This document shows, piece by piece, positions 61,208 to 64,000 of a stretch of DNA of 64,000 bases. Under the pieces are notes generated by a model. It saw only the letters and a program-made list of their open reading frames with translations, searched no databases and was not told where the DNA came from. Numbering within the stretch: the first letter of the stretch is position 1; every line of letters starts with the position of its first letter. This stretch comes from Alkalitalea saponilacus (lineage in GTDB: Bacteria > Bacteroidota > Bacteroidia > Bacteroidales > Marinilabiliaceae): positions 1 to 64,000 of the forward strand of contig NZ_FUYV01000012.1 of assembly GCF_900168165.1 (NCBI RefSeq), in the 5' to 3' direction. Position numbers and translations under genes: made by a program.

Positions 61208-63094
61208 ATGGCAGAATTAGAAGAAAACGGCCAGAACCAAGAGGTTCAGTCCGAAATTAAAGAAGAGCAGAAGGTACAGCCTGCTGCTGAAAAAGTTGCA
61301 ACTGAAAGTGCAGATGACAACTTTGACTGGGATAGTTTTGAAGCTGACGACATGTCGTTAGAAGGTGCCAAAAAGGAAGACCTTGAAAAGCTTTATGATG
61401 AAACCCTTTCCACCATTTCTGAAAAAGAAGTGATTGATGGTACAGTTATCGCTATGAATAAGCGTGAGGTAGTCATCAACATTGGTTTTAAATCTGATGG
61501 TATTGTAAGTCGCAACGAATTTCGTTACAACCCCGATCTGAAAGTTGGAGATCAGGTTGAGGTTTATGTAGAAAGTCAGGAAGACAAAAAAGGCCAGCTG
61601 GTTCTTTCGCACAAAAAAGCAAGAGCATTACGCTCATGGGATCGTGTGAATGAAGCCCTGGAAAAAGACGAAGTGATTAAAGGATACATCAAGTGCCGCA
61701 CCAAAGGTGGTATGATTGTAGATGTATTTGGAATTGAAGCTTTCCTTCCGGGTTCGCAAATCGATGTGAAACCTATTCGTGACTACGACGTATTTGTAGG
61801 AAAAACCATGGAGTTCAAGGTTGTAAAAATCAATCCTGAATTTAAGAACGTGGTTGTATCGCACAAGGCTCTGATTGAAGCTGAGCTAGAGCAACAGAAG
61901 AAAGAGATCATCTCTAAACTGGAAAAAGGACAAGTCCTTGAAGGAACAGTTAAGAACATTACCTCTTATGGTGTGTTCATTGACCTTGGGGGTGTTGATG
62001 GACTTATCCACATCACTGACCTGTCATGGGGACGTGTTTCTCATCCTGAAGAGATTGTACAGTTGGATCAAAAACTTAATGTGGTTATTCTCGACTTTGA
62101 TGATGAGAAAAAGCGCATCGCACTTGGCCTTAAGCAGTTAACTTCTCATCCTTGGGATTCATTGAACCAGGAACTTAAAGTAGGTGACATTGTTAAGGGT
62201 AAAGTGGTCGTAATGGCTGACTACGGTGCATTCGTTGAGATTGCTGCAGGTGTTGAAGGTCTTATTCACGTTTCTGAAATGTCATGGTCACAGCATCTTC
62301 GCAGTGCTCAGGACTTCCTGAAAGTGGGCGATGAGGTTGAAGCTACTGTTTTAACTCTGGATCGTGATGAGCGCAAAATGTCGCTTGGTATTAAGCAACT
62401 TAAGCCAGATCCATGGGATAACATTGAAGAAAAATACCCAATGGGTAGTAAACATTCAGCAAAAGTTCGTAACTTCACTAACTTTGGAGTCTTCGTAGAA
62501 ATTGAAGAAGGAATTGACGGACTGATTCATATTTCTGACCTTTCATGGACAAAGAAAGTGAAGCATCCGGCTGAGTTTACTGCTATTGGTGAAGAAATTG
62601 AAGTGGTTGTACTTGAAATTGACAAGGAAAACAGACGTTTGAGCTTAGGACATAAGCAATTGGAGGAAAACCCATGGGATGTGTTCGAAACTATTTTTAC
62701 TGTTGATTCAATTCATGAGGGTACAATAGTTGACATTTTCGATAAAGGTGCCGTTATTGCATTACCATACGGAGTGGAAGGATTTGCTACTCCTCGTCAC
62801 CTTGTTAAAGAAGATGGATCGCAGGCCAAAGCCGAAGAAAAACTTCAATTTAAGGTAATTGAATTTAATAAGGGAGCAAAACGCATCATTCTGTCTCACT
62901 CTCGTATTTTCGAAGATGAGAAGAGATCTGAAGAGCAAACAGCTAAGAAAGAGCAGGTAAAAGCTGCTGAGACTACCAAGAAAAACGTGAAGAAACTCAA
63001 GGATAACCTTGAAAAAACCACGCTTGGTGATATTTCCGAACTGGCTGCTTTAAAAGATCAGATGGAAGCTGATGAAAAAAAGCCCCGGGAATAG
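61208..63094 (+). CDS. rpsA: 30S ribosomal protein S1
   Basis: 628 residues. An acidic N-terminal extension (about 1-70, rich in E, D and Q) precedes six S1/OB domains that begin at EVIDGTVIAM, EVIKGYIKC, QVLEGTVKNI, DIVKGKVVVM, HSAKVRNF and SIHEGTIVDI. Domains 3 to 5 are closest to each other (GLIHITDLSW, GLIHVSEMSW, GLIHISDLSW). A basic C-terminal tail follows. The extension and tail are usual for Bacteroidota S1. It binds mRNA on the 30S subunit; its importance fits the lack of Shine-Dalgarno sequences. The STAS gene follows by 27 bases. Confidence 0.97.
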   Translation: MAELEENGQNQEVQSEIKEEQKVQPAAEKVATESADDNFDWDSFEADDMSLEGAKKEDLEKLYDETLSTISEKEVIDGTVIAMNKREVVINIGFKSDGIVSRNEFRYNPDLKVGDQVEVYVESQEDKKGQLVLSHKKARALRSWDRVNEALEKDEVIKGYIKCRTKGGMIVDVFGIEAFLPGSQIDVKPIRDYDVFVGKTMEFKVVKINPEFKNVVVSHKALIEAELEQQKKEIISKLEKGQVLEGTVKNITSYGVFIDLGGVDGLIHITDLSWGRVSHPEEIVQLDQKLNVVILDFDDEKKRIALGLKQLTSHPWDSLNQELKVGDIVKGKVVVMADYGAFVEIAAGVEGLIHVSEMSWSQHLRSAQDFLKVGDEVEATVLTLDRDERKMSLGIKQLKPDPWDNIEEKYPMGSKHSAKVRNFTNFGVFVEIEEGIDGLIHISDLSWTKKVKHPAEFTAIGEEIEVVVLEIDKENRRLSLGHKQLEENPWDVFETIFTVDSIHEGTIVDIFDKGAVIALPYGVEGFATPRHLVKEDGSQAKAEEKLQFKVIEFNKGAKRIILSHSRIFEDEKRSEEQTAKKEQVKAAETTKKNVKKLKDNLEKTTLGDISELAALKDQMEADEKKPRE

Positions 63095-63121
63095 AATTAT
63101 TTAATTAACTGTTAAATCAAC

Positions 63122-63478
63122 ATGGATTTTAAGATCGACAAACTGGATGACTTCATCCTGGTGAAGGTACAAAAGGAGAAACTTGACACAACTGTTGCCC
63201 CAGGACTGAAATCAGAACTGGTTCTTCTTGCCGGTAACAATGAAAAGAATATTCTTTTGGATTTAAGTAAATGTACTTATTGTGACTCATCCGGTTTGAG
63301 TGCCATATTGGTTGCCAACAGATTATGCAAGAATAGTGATGGGGTATTTGTGTTGGCTGGTTTACAGCCTGCCGTTGAAAGATTGATTTCCGTTTCACAA
63401 TTAAACACGGTCATCAATATTGCTCCCACTGCTGAAGATGGCATTGAAGTAATGCGTAAGTCTTTGCAGTCAAAATAG
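63122..63478 (+). CDS. STAS-domain anti-anti-sigma-like protein
   Basis: 118 residues, a single STAS domain. The segment NILLDLSKCTYCDSSGLSAI (near 40-59) carries the DSSGL motif with the phosphorylatable Ser of SpoIIAA-type proteins. No kinase (RsbW/SpoIIAB-type) or sigma factor gene lies next to it in this window. It is placed between rpsA (27-base gap) and rnz (16-base gap), so it probably shares their transcript. Its partner is unknown. Confidence 0.88.
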   Translation: MDFKIDKLDDFILVKVQKEKLDTTVAPGLKSELVLLAGNNEKNILLDLSKCTYCDSSGLSAILVANRLCKNSDGVFVLAGLQPAVERLISVSQLNTVINIAPTAEDGIEVMRKSLQSK

Positions 63479-63494
63479 TTAAGGAGATTCTTTG

Positions 63495-64000
63495 ATGCAA
63501 TTTTCTGTAACTATTTTAGGTAGCAATTCAGCATTACCCACATCAGAAAGATTCCCAACCGCTCAGGTGCTCAATGCATCTGAGCGGTTTTTTTTAATCG
63601 ATTGTGGAGAAGGCACACAACTCCAACTGCGACGAAACAAAATTAGGTTTAACCGAATCAATCACATCTTTATTTCTCACCTGCATGGAGATCATTGCTT
63701 TGGATTGATTGGATTAATTTCCACATTCAGCTTGCTTGGACGTAAACCGGATCTGCATATTTATGGACATGAAGATCTACAAAGGGTAATGCAGCCACAA
63801 ATTGATTATTTCTGTAGGGAAATCTCTTTTAAAGTGGTATTTCATAGCATTGAGCCTTCTAAATCGGATGTAATTTATGAGGATGAAAAGATAAGTGTGG
63901 AAACCATACCAATGAAGCACCGCATTCCAACATGTGGCTTTCTTTTCAGGGAAAAGCCACGCAAAAAACATGTGATTCGTGATATGCTGGATTTTTATCA
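63495..64000 (+). CDS. rnz: Ribonuclease Z (3' end beyond the window)
   Basis: The first 168 residues are present and the frame is open at the edge. ATG 63495 is preceded by AAGGAGATTC, one of the few clear ribosome binding sites here. The sequence starts MQFSVTILGSNSALPTSERF, followed by FFLIDCGEGTQLQLRRNKI and the metallo-beta-lactamase zinc motif FISHLHGDHCFGL near 56-68. It should cleave the 3' trailer of tRNA precursors, which fits tRNA genes without encoded CCA such as those at 50 kb. Confidence 0.93.
   Translation, partial: MQFSVTILGSNSALPTSERFPTAQVLNASERFFLIDCGEGTQLQLRRNKIRFNRINHIFISHLHGDHCFGLIGLISTFSLLGRKPDLHIYGHEDLQRVMQPQIDYFCREISFKVVFHSIEPSKSDVIYEDEKISVETIPMKHRIPTCGFLFREKPRKKHVIRDMLDFY

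Overview
This window comes from a Bacteroidota chromosome, most likely order Bacteroidales in the broad sense (a Marinilabiliales/Prolixibacter-like free-living or sediment lineage; that rank is inference). The support is: promoters of the TAnnTTTG type rather than TATAAT, few Shine-Dalgarno sequences, a TonB receptor with an N-terminal carboxypeptidase-regulatory-like domain, BT_3928-type, DUF1599 and DUF3822 family proteins, the folP-cdaA pair, an XRE-cupin plus acyl-CoA ligase operon, and a bimodular QueF. The window is mainly core genome. I see no CRISPR array, prophage, insertion sequence, toxin-antitoxin pair or recognisable defence island.

Layout. 1-830: end of an rRNA operon (5S), its terminator and a repeat-rich spacer. 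0.8-5.8 kb: a secreted BNR/LamG polysaccharide-active protein followed by a probable decayed LamG fragment, an SDR protein without the usual catalytic tyrosine, an exported carboxypeptidase-regulatory-like protein and a very acidic small protein. 6.2-8.7 kb: XRE-cupin regulator plus acyl-CoA ligase behind a promoter full of GCGAA half-sites. 8.7-12.6 kb (minus): GH10 xylanase, DUF3820, aldo/keto reductase, DoxX, a small unknown and ArfB. 12.9-15.3 kb: S37 peptidase and two small genes. 15.5-25.5 kb: PAS histidine kinase, argS, ornithine aminotransferase, TonB receptor, 2-hydroxyacid dehydrogenase. 25.6-29.9 kb: a nitrosative-stress module (hcp, its ferredoxin partner, a divergent Crp/Fnr regulator with a near-perfect palindrome in the shared promoter region, and an SDR). 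29.9-32.5 kb: queC-queE-queF for queuosine precursors. 33.2-42 kb: nitroreductase, a 1499-residue exported unknown, prmA, tpiA, a BT_3928 family protein and DUF1599. 42.2-46.1 kb: folP, cdaA (c-di-AMP synthesis), an MscS channel and a TIGR01777 epimerase. 46.3-50.3 kb: xerD, aroQ, pyk and two identical tRNA-Asp genes. 50.3-55.8 kb: rsmD, DUF3822, an unknown, a RecD-like helicase and a phosphosugar mutase. 55.9-60.9 kb: nucleotide-sugar genes (rfbD, rfbC, rfbA without rfbB; uxs and ugd for UDP-xylose). 61.2 kb to the end: rpsA, a STAS protein and the start of ribonuclease Z.

The most unusual signal is not a gene. A degenerate 7-bp tandem repeat (consensus NGGARAY) recurs at four places (403-444, 27241-27282, 27341-27382, 31777-31845), in units of about six. 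Two copies face each other and fill the gap between the ferredoxin gene and hcp, so that a long hairpin can form in the transcript. A third copy runs through the stop codon of queC and encodes its last residues. Other points worth following are the FNR-like palindrome near -41 of the predicted hcp-operon promoter, the multi-half-site operator before the XRE-cupin gene, a QueE with an insertion inside its iron-sulfur motif, and the 1499-residue exported protein.
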